A program made the position numbers and the translations under genes. From contig JAFMBT010000014.1 in NCBI GenBank assembly GCA_017858325.1, positions 1 through 40,144 of the forward strand: DNA of 40,144 nt, in the 5' to 3' direction. Origin of the DNA: Candidatus Planktophila sp. GTDB taxonomy: Bacteria > Actinomycetota > Actinomycetes > Nanopelagicales > Nanopelagicaceae. The notes under the pieces were generated by a model. That model was not told the origin of the DNA. It did no database searches and worked only from the letters and a program-made list of their open reading frames with translations. Of this stretch, positions 28,203 to 36,835 are shown one piece after another (positions within the stretch are counted from its first letter, which is position 1; the number at the start of each line of letters is the position of its first letter).

Positions 28203-30086
28203 ATGACATCCGCTCCTCTGCGGCTTAAGGTACAGAAAGTTGCAAGGGGGTCGACCGAAAAAGCATCCGCTCTTCCGGTCGCACTCGTGTGGGTCGACAC
28301 AGGAGTATCTCATCTTGACTATACCTACGATTATTTAGTTCCTTTATCACTAGATGCACAGGTGATTGCTGGGGTCAAAGTCGCAGTTAATTTTTCGGGG
28401 CGCACTGTTGATGGCTATGTGCTGTCTCGAACGGATTCATCAGAGCTTAGTAACCTAAAATTTATTGAGAAGGTTCTCTCGCCGATTCCCTTACTGACCT
28501 CTGAACTGACCTCATTAGTAAGAGCTGTTGCCCAGAGATGGGGGAGTTCACCACTTGATATTCTCAGTAGCGCTATCCCATCGCGAGTGATAGCGGTAGA
28601 GAAAACTCTGCAACCAAGTTCTCCGCAAACGCAGCGGCATGGTTCAAAATCGCACACCCAATCTTTCTATTTAGTCACACCGGGTGAAGATGCAATAGCT
28701 CTGATGGCTGATTGGATCCTCGCTCGATCTGCACTAGGTGGAGTGCTTGTTATTGCACCTGAAGCTCGTGAAGTTCTCCTATTGGCGCAAGAGCTAGAGT
28801 TTCGTGCAGTTGATTTTTTGATTCTTGATGCATCCCTGACTAGGTCAGAGAGGTATAGCAACTACCTCAAAGTTGCATCAGGGGAATCAAAGATTGTTAT
28901 TGGTTCTCGCAGTGCGGTATTTGCACCAGTTCATCACTTGAAAACGATCATTGTTTATCGCGAAGGCGCTCAATCGCATTATGAGGTGAGGACTCCTGGT
29001 TGGAATACCCGCGATGTTGCGCTGCTGAGATCACAGATAGGGCGAATCGATCTTACATTTGTCGGCTATGCACCGTCATCGGAAACGTCTTATCTCCTGG
29101 GAAAGAGAGAGATCGTCCTCAAGGGGAGAAGCGTGAAAGTGGATGTGCAATCGTATCCAGCGCATAATGGTGAACTCTTGCCCGATCGAATATTTGGACC
29201 TATACGTAAGGCACTTGAGAAAGGATCAGTTCTCTTTCTCGTCTCTAGAAAGGGCTATTCAAGTGCTCTGATGTGTAAGTCGTGTAAAAATATCGCGATA
29301 TGTGACTGTGGAGGAAGAATTTCTTTTCAGGGAAGTACGAAAGGTTACAGCTGCTCACTCTGCGAAAAGAAAGGAAGTCATTGGTCTTGTCGATGGTGCA
29401 AGAGAGATCAACCGATATTGTTAGGTAGAGGCAGTCAGAGATTTGCACATGAGATTGGTCGGGCATTTCCAGGGTTTCCTGTTGTTACTTCAGATGCTTC
29501 CACTCCAGTGGATTCAGTAATAGATCAACGTTCGATTATTCTTGCCACCTCAGGTATGGCGCCACGATTGCCATCGGGGTATCAAGCAGTAGTCATACTT
29601 GAGGGGGACTCACTCTTTTCACAGATCGACTTGAGAGCGCAAGAGCGCGCACGTGAATCAATTTTGCATTTCTCTTCTCTCGTATCATCTGACGGCAAGG
29701 TTCTGGTTGTCATCGATAGCTCACATCCGATCGTGGCAACTATCGCACGGTGGAATCTGACTGCAATCAATAATCGCGAGTTAATGGAGCGAGAGCAGAC
29801 ACAGCTTCCCCCTGTGGTCAGTGCTCTCACAATCGAAATGGTTCATGGAGACTGCCAAACCTTCATTACTGGCATAAGGAAGGCAGTCGATGATGGACGC
29901 ATTCCACATACGACGAGAATATTGGGACCAAAGAAGATATCTGATGAGAGTTCCAGGGTGATTCTCACAGTCCCGCATGAAGATGCTCAATCACTCGTTG
30001 ATTTCCTTGTAACGTATCGAAAAAAGCGATCACTGGCTAAGAAAGCTAATCTGAGTATGAGGGTTGACCCGTACGCTTTGAGTTAA
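28203..30086 (+). CDS. priA: Primosomal protein N' (PriA), without helicase motifs
   Basis: This 627-residue protein has the N-terminal DNA-binding 3'BD/winged-helix portion (VALVWVDTGVSHLDYTYDYLVP) and the cysteine-rich zinc region (CKSCKNIAICDCGG ... CSLCEKKGSHWSCRWCKRD). No GSGKT Walker A is present, and the DEEH box is replaced by VYREGAQSHYE. This matches the actinobacterial PriA, which is considered not to be an active helicase, so its role in replication restart would be structural or loading. ATG 28203 has no good ribosome site or -10 in the leaderless position. The end overlaps the candidate -10 of def. Confidence 0.88.
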   Translation: MTSAPLRLKVQKVARGSTEKASALPVALVWVDTGVSHLDYTYDYLVPLSLDAQVIAGVKVAVNFSGRTVDGYVLSRTDSSELSNLKFIEKVLSPIPLLTSELTSLVRAVAQRWGSSPLDILSSAIPSRVIAVEKTLQPSSPQTQRHGSKSHTQSFYLVTPGEDAIALMADWILARSALGGVLVIAPEAREVLLLAQELEFRAVDFLILDASLTRSERYSNYLKVASGESKIVIGSRSAVFAPVHHLKTIIVYREGAQSHYEVRTPGWNTRDVALLRSQIGRIDLTFVGYAPSSETSYLLGKREIVLKGRSVKVDVQSYPAHNGELLPDRIFGPIRKALEKGSVLFLVSRKGYSSALMCKSCKNIAICDCGGRISFQGSTKGYSCSLCEKKGSHWSCRWCKRDQPILLGRGSQRFAHEIGRAFPGFPVVTSDASTPVDSVIDQRSIILATSGMAPRLPSGYQAVVILEGDSLFSQIDLRAQERARESILHFSSLVSSDGKVLVVIDSSHPIVATIARWNLTAINNRELMEREQTQLPPVVSALTIEMVHGDCQTFITGIRKAVDDGRIPHTTRILGPKKISDESSRVILTVPHEDAQSLVDFLVTYRKKRSLAKKANLSMRVDPYALS

Positions 30087-30089
30087 GAT
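30084..30089 (+). promoter_or_regulatory. -10-like TAAGAT, candidate leaderless promoter of def
   Basis: TAAGAT contains the priA stop codon (TAA, 30084-30086) and is followed by 6 nt (TGCGCT) and ATG 30096. No Shine-Dalgarno sequence is seen. TTGACC at 30064-30069 is only 14 nt away, short for a -35. Confidence 0.6.
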
Positions 30090-30095
30090 TGCGCT

Positions 30096-30656
30096 ATGGC
30101 AATTCAGGAGATTCGTTTATTTGGTGACCCGGTCTTGGTAACGCCGGCTTCTCCTGTCGTTGATTTTGATAAAGAATTGCGAACCCTTGTCAGTGATTTG
30201 ATGGATACGATGCTTGACGCCCCTGGTGCCGGATTGGCTGCTCCTCAGATCGGTGTCCCGCTTCGTGTGTTTACATGGTGTGTCGATGAAGAAGTTGGTC
30301 ATCTAGTCAATCCCACCCTGACCTTGAGTCAGGAGTTGCAAGACGGGGAAGAAGGATGCCTTTCATTCCCAGAGATCAGGTATGAGACGCCTCGAGCGAT
30401 GCGCGCAGTTGCACAGGGTTTTAACATGTATGGGGAACCGATCACTGTCGATGGAAGTGAGTTTTTAGCACGCGCCTTACAGCACGAGACGGATCATCTC
30501 GATGGAATTGTATTCATTGATAGATTATCGAAAGCAGATCGCAAAGTAGCGATGAAAGAGATTCGCGATGCGCAGTGGTTTACCGCAGCGCTCGATCAGG
30601 GGATCACACCCACGATCAAGGTGTCGCCTCATGGGCTCTTCGGAAAAAGTCTCTAG
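30096..30656 (+). CDS. def: Peptide deformylase
   Basis: This 186-residue metalloenzyme removes formyl groups from new N-termini. All three motifs are present: GAGLAAPQIG (residues 44-53), EGCLS with the metal Cys88, and HETDH (His130, Glu131, His134). It shares one base with fmt, so the pair that adds and removes the formyl group is coupled (def-fmt). Confidence 0.95.
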   Translation: MAIQEIRLFGDPVLVTPASPVVDFDKELRTLVSDLMDTMLDAPGAGLAAPQIGVPLRVFTWCVDEEVGHLVNPTLTLSQELQDGEEGCLSFPEIRYETPRAMRAVAQGFNMYGEPITVDGSEFLARALQHETDHLDGIVFIDRLSKADRKVAMKEIRDAQWFTAALDQGITPTIKVSPHGLFGKSL

Positions 30657-31570
30657 TGCGTATAGCCCTAGCTGGAACCCCGCAGATCGCGGTACCAACT
30701 CTGGAATGGCTCCTGACGAGTGACCACGAATTGGTGAGAGTCTTCACTACATCACCAAAAGCAGCTGGACGCGGTGGGCACATCGTAAAAAGTGATGTGG
30801 CGCGCTGGTGCGAGCAAAAATCTATTGATTGTATTGAGATCGCCAAGGCTGATGATTTTCAAGCAAAACTCGATGACATCGACTGCGTCATCGTAATTGC
30901 CTTCGGGATTTTACTTCCGCAAAATATCCTTGATCAGCCTACACATGGATTTATTAATCTTCATTTCTCAGAGTTGCCACGCTGGCGTGGGGCAGCTCCT
31001 GTTCAGCGAGCTATCGAGCATGGAGATACACATCTAGGTATCACAGTTTTTTCACTCGATGCGGGGATGGATACCGGTCCGACCTTTCGCAGCGCCACTC
31101 GCGAGCGCGATCCACAGATGCGGACATCTGAGGTGCTGGAATACCTTGCCACAGAAGGAGTTACCTTGATCAAGGATTCACTGGCGGATATATCTGCGGG
31201 AGTTGTTCCAATTGTGCAAGGTTCAGTTGGTGCAAGTATCGCTTCCAAAATCGGTAAGGATGAAGCACTCCTCGATTGGAACTTGAATGCAGATGTGCTC
31301 CAGCGGAAAATTCTCGCTTTTTATCCAAACCCGATAGCCCGGACATTTTTTAGGGGAGATCTATTGAAGATAACGAACGCTGTCCTTTCAACTACCTATG
31401 AAGAAAAATTAGAACCGGGAGAGCTGCACGTCTCAAAGAATACGGTGCTTATAGGAACCTCAGATGGGATTCTTGAAATTCTCTCTGTGATCCCGCAGGG
31501 AAAGAGCGAGATGAAGGCGGCGGATTGGGCACGTGGAGCCAGAATCGATCTCGGTGAATACTTTGGTTGA
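30656..31570 (+). CDS. fmt: Methionyl-tRNA formyltransferase
   Basis: This 304-residue enzyme formylates initiator Met-tRNA with 10-formyl-THF. The start MRIALAGTPQIAVPTLEWL is canonical. The formyl-transfer motif is HFSELPRWRGAAPVQRA, and GDTHLGITVFSLDAGMDTGP follows. The C-terminal tRNA-binding domain reaches the end. The start is GTG 30656, sharing the last base of the def TAG; the longer frame to 30575 lies inside def. Its 3' end overlaps rsmB. Confidence 0.95.
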   Translation: MRIALAGTPQIAVPTLEWLLTSDHELVRVFTTSPKAAGRGGHIVKSDVARWCEQKSIDCIEIAKADDFQAKLDDIDCVIVIAFGILLPQNILDQPTHGFINLHFSELPRWRGAAPVQRAIEHGDTHLGITVFSLDAGMDTGPTFRSATRERDPQMRTSEVLEYLATEGVTLIKDSLADISAGVVPIVQGSVGASIASKIGKDEALLDWNLNADVLQRKILAFYPNPIARTFFRGDLLKITNAVLSTTYEEKLEPGELHVSKNTVLIGTSDGILEILSVIPQGKSEMKAADWARGARIDLGEYFG

Positions 31571-32918
31571 GGCCAGACGTAACACCTTTAAGAAAGCAAA
31601 AGCTGATCCCGTCAGACTTCTAGTTTTTGATGTCATGACTGAGGTCAATCGCAGAGATGGCTACTCTAATTTGCTTCTACCAAAAGCGTTAGAGAACTCG
31701 TCTTTTGATCAGCGCGACAAAGCATTTGCCACTGAACTTCTCTATGGAACGCTCCGGATGCAGGGTCGCCATGACTACATTCTCGCGCAAGTCAGCGATC
31801 GACCATGGAAAGATGTTGATTCGGGCATTGTGGATCTCACTCGTCTTGGACTACAGCAAATATTCGAGATGAGAGTGCCCATGCATGCCGCCGTTTCAGA
31901 GACGGTTGAACTAGCTCGTAAAGTCCTTGGAGAATCTAAGGCTAGCTTTGTCAATGCGCTTCTTCGCAAAGTTAGTGCCAAGAGCTTGGATGACTGGCTC
32001 GCGCCTGTACGGGCAATCGGCGATGACGTCACTAGATTCTCAATCCTCTACTCGCATCCGGAATGGATCGTTAGCGCATACTTTGATTTATTGCGCGATT
32101 TTAGTGAAGTGGAAAAACTCCTAAAGATAAATAACGTACCTGCCAAGCCTACATTTGTTACTTGGCCGGGACGATCTTCGATCACCGAATTTGAAGAGCA
32201 GGGTGCAATACCAACTGAGTATTCCTCTTACGGTTTTACAGCTGATGCAACACCAGGATCGCTTGAAGCAATACGTCATCGCCGGGCAGGGGTGCAAGAT
32301 GAAGGCTCTCAGTTGGTTGCCTCCGTCTTCGCACGTGCAGCGTCAGATAAAAATTCTTGGCTCGATCTATGTGCCGGACCTGGTGGTAAGGCTGCACTTC
32401 TCGCCTCTATCGCCAAAGAGGAAGGTCACCTCTTTACCGCAAATGAAATCTCGCCAGCAAGAGCAGAGTTGGTCAAGCGTGTTGTAGCCGGTGCACCGGT
32501 GTGGGTTGGAGATGCTCGTGAAATCTTGCAGAAGAAAGAGATGTTCGATGCAGTTTTAGCCGATCTTCCTTGCACTGGACTTGGCGCCTTACGGCGCAGG
32601 CCAGAGGTTCGGTGGCGTCGCAACATCTCTGATCTCAGATCGCTTATTCAATTACAGAGCGAAATTTCAGATGCTGCTATTTCAGTTCTAAACATTGGAG
32701 GAGTCTTCGGTTACGCAACATGCTCTCCCCATATGGCCGAAACAAGTATTGCGGTGGCCGATATTCTCAGGCGCCATCCATTGCTCGAACAGATAGATGT
32801 CACCCCGTATCTCCCGGGGAATCTTGAAGGAGCTGTCCGGCAAGGCGCGATGGCACTTTGGACCCAGAAACATAATATGGATTCAATGTTCTTAGCGCTC
32901 TTCCGAAAAACTGCTTAA
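31554..32918 (+). CDS. rsmB: 16S rRNA m5C967 methyltransferase
   Basis: This 454-residue protein contains an N-terminal NusB-like RNA-binding region (FDQRDKAFATELLYGTLRMQGRHDYIL) and a C-terminal SAM-dependent methylase with DLCAGPGGKAALLA. It has the two catalytic cysteines of RsmB/Fmu enzymes: Cys340 in PCTG and Cys390 in YATCSPH. GTG 31554 is tentative; TTG 31563 has GGTGA 5 nt upstream, and an in-frame ATG at 31533 lies well inside fmt. It overlaps fmt by 17 nt. def-fmt-rsmB is a conserved set; rpe follows. Confidence 0.91.
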   Translation: MNTLVEARRNTFKKAKADPVRLLVFDVMTEVNRRDGYSNLLLPKALENSSFDQRDKAFATELLYGTLRMQGRHDYILAQVSDRPWKDVDSGIVDLTRLGLQQIFEMRVPMHAAVSETVELARKVLGESKASFVNALLRKVSAKSLDDWLAPVRAIGDDVTRFSILYSHPEWIVSAYFDLLRDFSEVEKLLKINNVPAKPTFVTWPGRSSITEFEEQGAIPTEYSSYGFTADATPGSLEAIRHRRAGVQDEGSQLVASVFARAASDKNSWLDLCAGPGGKAALLASIAKEEGHLFTANEISPARAELVKRVVAGAPVWVGDAREILQKKEMFDAVLADLPCTGLGALRRRPEVRWRRNISDLRSLIQLQSEISDAAISVLNIGGVFGYATCSPHMAETSIAVADILRRHPLLEQIDVTPYLPGNLEGAVRQGAMALWTQKHNMDSMFLALFRKTA

Positions 32919-32920
32919 GG

Positions 32921-32926
32921 TAGAGT
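32921..32926 (+). promoter_or_regulatory. -10-like TAGAGT, candidate leaderless promoter of rpe
   Basis: TAGAGT is followed by 6 nt (GGAGAA) and ATG 32933, and lies just after the rsmB stop. GGAG lies only 2 nt before ATG, which is too near for a normal ribosome site. Confidence 0.55.
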
Positions 32927-32932
32927 GGAGAA

Positions 32933-33583
32933 ATGGGAATAAGGATCACACCGAGCATTTTAAATGCGGATTTTTCCCATCTTGATCAAGAGATTGCAAA
33001 GATTTCTGAGGTATCTGATCTTCTCCACTTAGATGTGATGGATAACGTTTTCGTCCCTAATTTTACTTTTGACTTTGACGCCGCTACATCAATCATCGCG
33101 AAGTCTCCGTTGCCAGTTGACTCTCATTTAATGATTGCAGATGTAGATACGCTAGGCCCGGCCTATGCGCATGCAGGAAGTGCCAGTGTGACAATTCACG
33201 CCGAATCATCGATAGACCCAGTCAAAACCTTAAGATCAATTAAACGAGAAGGCGCACGCGCCGGACTCGCGTTCAAACCTGGCACCGATATCGAGGATTA
33301 TCTCGATATCGTTGCTGAGGTAGATATGTTTTTGATTATGACAGTCGAACCAGGTTTCGGTGGGCAGAAATTTATGCAGTCGATGGCGGAGAAGGTAAGA
33401 CGAACGAGAGCGCTCATCGGCGATCGCCCGATATGGCTTCAAGTCGATGGTGGTATTTCTTTGGAGACGATAGAGATTGCTCTTGATTGGGGAGCAGATA
33501 CCTTCGTAGCTGGTAGCGCCGTCTTTAACGCTGCTGACCCGGCAGAGATGGTGAATCGGTTACGAGCTCTTGTTACGCAGTAA
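32933..33583 (+). CDS. rpe: Ribulose-phosphate 3-epimerase
   Basis: This 216-residue TIM-barrel enzyme interconverts ribulose-5-P and xylulose-5-P. Metal and substrate motifs are HLDVMDNVFVPNFTFD, DSHLMI, VEPGFGGQKFM and VDGGISLETI ... AGSAVF. It starts 14 nt after rsmB. It supplies pentose phosphates; the two his genes that follow use PRPP. Confidence 0.95.
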   Translation: MGIRITPSILNADFSHLDQEIAKISEVSDLLHLDVMDNVFVPNFTFDFDAATSIIAKSPLPVDSHLMIADVDTLGPAYAHAGSASVTIHAESSIDPVKTLRSIKREGARAGLAFKPGTDIEDYLDIVAEVDMFLIMTVEPGFGGQKFMQSMAEKVRRTRALIGDRPIWLQVDGGISLETIEIALDWGADTFVAGSAVFNAADPAEMVNRLRALVTQ

Positions 33584-33611
33584 TTGTCAGCAGAATTCAC
33601 ACTTGATCACC

Positions 33612-33617
33612 TAAACT
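33612..33617 (+). promoter_or_regulatory. -10-like TAAACT, candidate leaderless promoter of hisE
   Basis: TAAACT is followed by 6 nt (AGTCTC) and ATG 33624. There is no Shine-Dalgarno sequence in the 40 nt rpe-hisE gap and no -35 at the normal distance. Confidence 0.6.
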
Positions 33618-33623
33618 AGTCTC

Positions 33624-33887
33624 ATGAAGTCATTTGAAGAGCTCTGGGATGAACTATCACAGAAGGCGATCGATCGCCCTGCCGGCTCATCCACCGTGGC
33701 AGCTCTTGATTCCGGAGTTCATGGGATTGGAAAGAAGATCATTGAAGAGGCAGGGGAGGTATGGCTTGCCGCTGAGCATGAAAACAATGAAGCTCTCGCC
33801 GAAGAGATAAGTCAACTGATCTATCACCTACAAACGCTTATGCTCGCTCGTGGCCTTACTCCACAAGACATTTACAAGTTTCTCTAA
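33624..33887 (+). CDS. hisE: Phosphoribosyl-ATP pyrophosphatase
   Basis: This 87-residue all-alpha pyrophosphatase hydrolyses PR-ATP in histidine synthesis step 2. Signatures are [23 protein letters not shown] (MazG-like metal site, residues about 33-55) and the tail [12 protein letters not shown]. It is a stand-alone HisE as in other actinobacteria, not fused to HisI. hisG follows after 22 nt. Confidence 0.93.
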   Translation: MKSFEELWDELSQKAIDRPAGSSTVAALDSGVHGIGKKIIEEAGEVWLAAEHENNEALAEEISQLIYHLQTLMLARGLTPQDIYKFL

Positions 33888-33909
33888 CGAATCGAAGGTG
33901 TGTTAAATC

Positions 33910-34755
33910 ATGTTAAGAGTAGCTATTCCCAATAAAGGATCACTGGCAGAAGAAGCGATCGCCATCTTTAAAGAGGCGGGATACAAGCAACGAACTGACT
34001 CGCGCGATCTGATCTTGGTCGACACTGGAGGCGGTGTTGAGTTCTATTACTTACGTCCGCGCGATATAGCGATCTACGTTGGTTCTGGTGAGCTCGAAAT
34101 TGGAGTAACTGGTCGTGATTTGCTTATCGACTCGGGAGCGCCAGCCACGGAGATTATGCCGCTCAATTTTGGTTCATCAACTTTTAGATTTGCGGGTCCG
34201 GCCAGTAGTAACTATTCCATCGCCGATATCGCAGGAAAGCGTGTAGCCACCGCCTACCCAGGTTTGGTTGAGAACCACCTCAAGGCTTTACGGATTAAAG
34301 CAGAGGTTGTTCGCCTTGACGGCGCGGTTGAGAGCAGTGTGCGTTTAGGTGTAGCGGATGTGATCGCTGATGTTGTGAGCACTGGTAACACGCTGCGCCA
34401 GGCGGGATTAGAAATATTTGGCGATGCAATATTAACGAGTGAGGCAGTCGTAATCTCACGCCAAGGTGTCCAGATTTCTGCCGAGGTAGAGGTACTTATT
34501 CGTCGCCTCCAAGGGGTTGTTACTGCGCGTCGATATGTGCTCCTTGATTATGATGTGAAGAAAAGTGATGTTGAATCAGCATGTCTGATCACACCGGGCC
34601 TTGAATCTCCAACTATTTCTCCTTTGCAAAATCAAGATTGGGTCGCGGTTCGTGCGATGGTTCTGCGCGAAGAGACAAATCAAATTATGGATAAATTATG
34701 GGCTCTCGGAGCGCGCGGAATCCTTGTGACTGATATTCACGCTTGCCGACTTTAA
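33910..34755 (+). CDS. hisG: ATP phosphoribosyltransferase (long form)
   Basis: This 281-residue enzyme catalyses the first step of histidine synthesis. It has LRVAIPNKGSLAEEA, GVTGRDLLIDSG, and the PRPP motif DGAVESSVRLGVADVIADVV (about residue 136-155). The C-terminal about 70 residues form the ACT-like histidine feedback domain, so no HisZ partner is needed. ATG 33910 has GAAGGTG 9 nt upstream. It ends 5 nt from the convergent serB stop. Confidence 0.95.
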   Translation: MLRVAIPNKGSLAEEAIAIFKEAGYKQRTDSRDLILVDTGGGVEFYYLRPRDIAIYVGSGELEIGVTGRDLLIDSGAPATEIMPLNFGSSTFRFAGPASSNYSIADIAGKRVATAYPGLVENHLKALRIKAEVVRLDGAVESSVRLGVADVIADVVSTGNTLRQAGLEIFGDAILTSEAVVISRQGVQISAEVEVLIRRLQGVVTARRYVLLDYDVKKSDVESACLITPGLESPTISPLQNQDWVAVRAMVLREETNQIMDKLWALGARGILVTDIHACRL

Positions 34756-34760
34756 CGGAC

Positions 34761-35966
34761 TTACTTTCGGAAGCTTTCTCCAGAGTCTTCGATATTTTCA
34801 CGACTAATTCCAAGGAGATATAACACGCTATCGAGATACGGCACGCTTAAAGCACTATCTGCCACATCTCTTACTGCAGGTTTAGCATTAAAGGCAATAC
34901 CTAGTCCTGCAAGAGCAATCATATCTAGGTCATTTGCGCCATCGCCGATAGCAACGGTCTGCTCTATCTCAACTTTCTCAAGTGCGGCAAAATCACGTAA
35001 CGCCTCAGCCTTAGCAGCGCGATCGATTATCGGTCCGACAAGTCCACCAGTAAGGAATCCATCTTTACTCTCAAGTGTATTTGCCCGATAGTGGCGAATT
35101 TCAAGCGAGGAAAGAAGCGGTTCGATGACATCTATGAAACCGCCCGATACAACAGCGACTGTGTGACCTAGCTTCTGCAGGGTCTTAACGAGAGTTCGGG
35201 CGCCTGGAGTCAGAGAGATTTCATTTCTGACTTCTTCAATCGCCGTTAGAGGCAAACCTTCAAGCAAAGAAACCCTTTCACGGAGGCTCGCTTCAAAATC
35301 AAGTTCACCCGCCATGGCACGTTCGGTGATGGCGTGAATTTGGGCTTGCGCACCTGCTTTAGCCCCAAGAAGTTCAATCACTTCTTGAGCTATCAAGGTC
35401 GAGTCCACATCCATGATGACGAGCTTCTTCGCCCAACGCATTAAACCGCCTGGAGATACTGCGATGTCGACATTGAGCTCTGCAGCAATCGAGGCAAGTT
35501 CGGCTTTGAGCACAGGGGTTGGGACTGCACTCACTAAAAGTTCGATTGCGGTTACTGGATAACTAGCGGTGCGCTGAATACGTTCGATGTTTCCTCCAGC
35601 AGATGCGATTGCTGTGGCAAGGCCGGCAAGAGCGGACGGTTTCAAATCTTGTGAGAGGAGAACAACATGGGTGAGGCCAGATTTGACGGCAATGCTTTCA
35701 CTCTCTTGCTCTGAAAAGGCCACAGCGATATCTAAGTTGAGAACTTTCGCTTGAGCGCTGAGATCCTCCTCAATTGCCTGAGCATGCGCCTTATTAAGGC
35801 TAATAAGGATTGTGAGGATAAGTCGGGAACGAATGACAACCTGTTCGATGTCAACGATAGAAAGAGAGAAGGGGGCAAGGGCGCTAAAGAGGGCTTCGGT
35901 GATTCCTGGTCGATCTTCACCGGATACCAGAACTAACCCTGTGTATTGCGCGCTCTGCTTATCCAT
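34761..35966 (-). CDS. serB: Phosphoserine phosphatase with N-terminal ACT domains
   Basis: This 401-residue HAD phosphatase makes serine from phosphoserine. The N-terminal ~165 residues form a tandem ACT region (LVLVSGEDRPGITEALFSAL and a second VVLLSQDLKPSALAGLATAI half). The HAD core has motif I DVDST (nucleophile Asp186, acid Asp188), VVSGGFIDVIEPL and GDGANDLDMI. The ACT domains suggest amino-acid regulation. On the minus strand it starts at ATG 35966 with a leaderless-type promoter. It is divergent from the ABC ATPase and convergent with hisG. Confidence 0.94.
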   Translation of the reverse strand: MDKQSAQYTGLVLVSGEDRPGITEALFSALAPFSLSIVDIEQVVIRSRLILTILISLNKAHAQAIEEDLSAQAKVLNLDIAVAFSEQESESIAVKSGLTHVVLLSQDLKPSALAGLATAIASAGGNIERIQRTASYPVTAIELLVSAVPTPVLKAELASIAAELNVDIAVSPGGLMRWAKKLVIMDVDSTLIAQEVIELLGAKAGAQAQIHAITERAMAGELDFEASLRERVSLLEGLPLTAIEEVRNEISLTPGARTLVKTLQKLGHTVAVVSGGFIDVIEPLLSSLEIRHYRANTLESKDGFLTGGLVGPIIDRAAKAEALRDFAALEKVEIEQTVAIGDGANDLDMIALAGLGIAFNAKPAVRDVADSALSVPYLDSVLYLLGISRENIEDSGESFRK

Positions 35967-35972
35967 TGAGCA

Positions 35973-35978
35973 AGATTA
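35973..35978 (-). promoter_or_regulatory. -10-like TAATCT, candidate leaderless promoter of serB
   Basis: On the minus strand TAATCT is followed by 6 nt (TGCTCA) and ATG 35966. No ribosome site is seen. It shares an 81 nt divergent region with the ABC ATPase gene. Confidence 0.6.
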
Positions 35979-36034
35979 TCGTGAATCACAGCGCAAGTTC
36001 TTCATATTTACATGTAATCACTGCTGATAAGTAC

Positions 36035-36040
36035 TATCTT
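36035..36040 (+). promoter_or_regulatory. -10-like TATCTT, candidate leaderless promoter of the ABC ATPase gene
   Basis: TATCTT is followed by 7 nt and GTG 36048. An overlapping TACTAT at 36032-36037 with TTTACA 19 nt upstream (36007-36012) is an alternative -10/-35 pair. Confidence 0.45.
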
Positions 36041-36047
36041 TTGACCC

Positions 36048-36833
36048 GTGAGCCTGCCAGAAGTTTTGCGTGTGTCGGATGTAAGTGTGACACGTGGTCC
36101 ACGCACAATTCTGGGCCCAATTACCTTTGCAATTTCACCGGGGGAGCGTTGGGTCATTTTGGGACCGAACGGTGCTGGAAAATCAACGCTTCTCAATATC
36201 CTGGCCACTCGATCTTTTCCAACATCAGGAAGAATCACAGTTTTAGAGAAGGAGATGGGCAAGGTCGATCTCTTCGAATTAAGAACTCGTATCGGACTTG
36301 TTGGTGTTGGAATTTCGGAGGACATTCCGTACGAGGAAAAAGTTCGTGACGTAGTGGTGACGGCGGCATATGCCGTCCTCGGACGCTGGAATGAGGATTA
36401 CGATCTATGGGATGAATCCCGTGCAGTAGCTCTGCTGACAACATTTGGAGTTCGAGATCTTGCTGATCGTCTGTATGGAACGTTGAGTGAGGGGGAGAAG
36501 AAGCGAGTACAGATCTCGCGTGCGCTGATGGCTGACCCTGAACTTCTTCTATTAGATGAACCTACCGCCGGTCTTGATGTTGGTGGACGTGAAGATCTGC
36601 TGCGCCGTTTTACCATCTTCGCGAACGATCCAGCCTCGCCTGCCACCGTCATCGTGACGCACCACATTGAAGAAATTCCGACGGGAACAACACATGCTCT
36701 CTTGCTCAAAGATGGCGTCATTGCTGTCAGTGGACCGATAGATCAAGTGATCACAAGTGATCATGTGAGCGCTGTTTTTGGAACTGATGTAAAAGTTTCA
36801 CATGACGGTGCTCGCTTTTATGCTCGAGCATAA
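36048..36833 (+). CDS. ABC transporter ATP-binding protein, no partner permease in view
   Basis: This 261-residue stand-alone ATPase has Walker A GPNGAGKST (residues 39-47), the signature LSEGE (146-150) and Walker B LLLLDEPTAGLD (166-177), followed by the H-loop VTHHIEEIP. The HHIEEIP and DLWDESRA context resembles the YlmA/ModF-like group. The transported substrate cannot be told from sequence. The start GTG 36048 fits a leaderless pattern. It is the first gene of a small plus-strand pair with ung, 2 nt downstream. No permease or binding-protein gene is nearby. Confidence 0.86.
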   Translation: MSLPEVLRVSDVSVTRGPRTILGPITFAISPGERWVILGPNGAGKSTLLNILATRSFPTSGRITVLEKEMGKVDLFELRTRIGLVGVGISEDIPYEEKVRDVVVTAAYAVLGRWNEDYDLWDESRAVALLTTFGVRDLADRLYGTLSEGEKKRVQISRALMADPELLLLDEPTAGLDVGGREDLLRRFTIFANDPASPATVIVTHHIEEIPTGTTHALLLKDGVIAVSGPIDQVITSDHVSAVFGTDVKVSHDGARFYARA

Positions 36834-36835
36834 GA

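Noticed and set aside
35966-36349. 127-codon plus-strand frame overlapping the ABC ATPase start
   Set aside because: It is out of frame with a gene that has all ABC motifs, and the translated sequence shows no domain.
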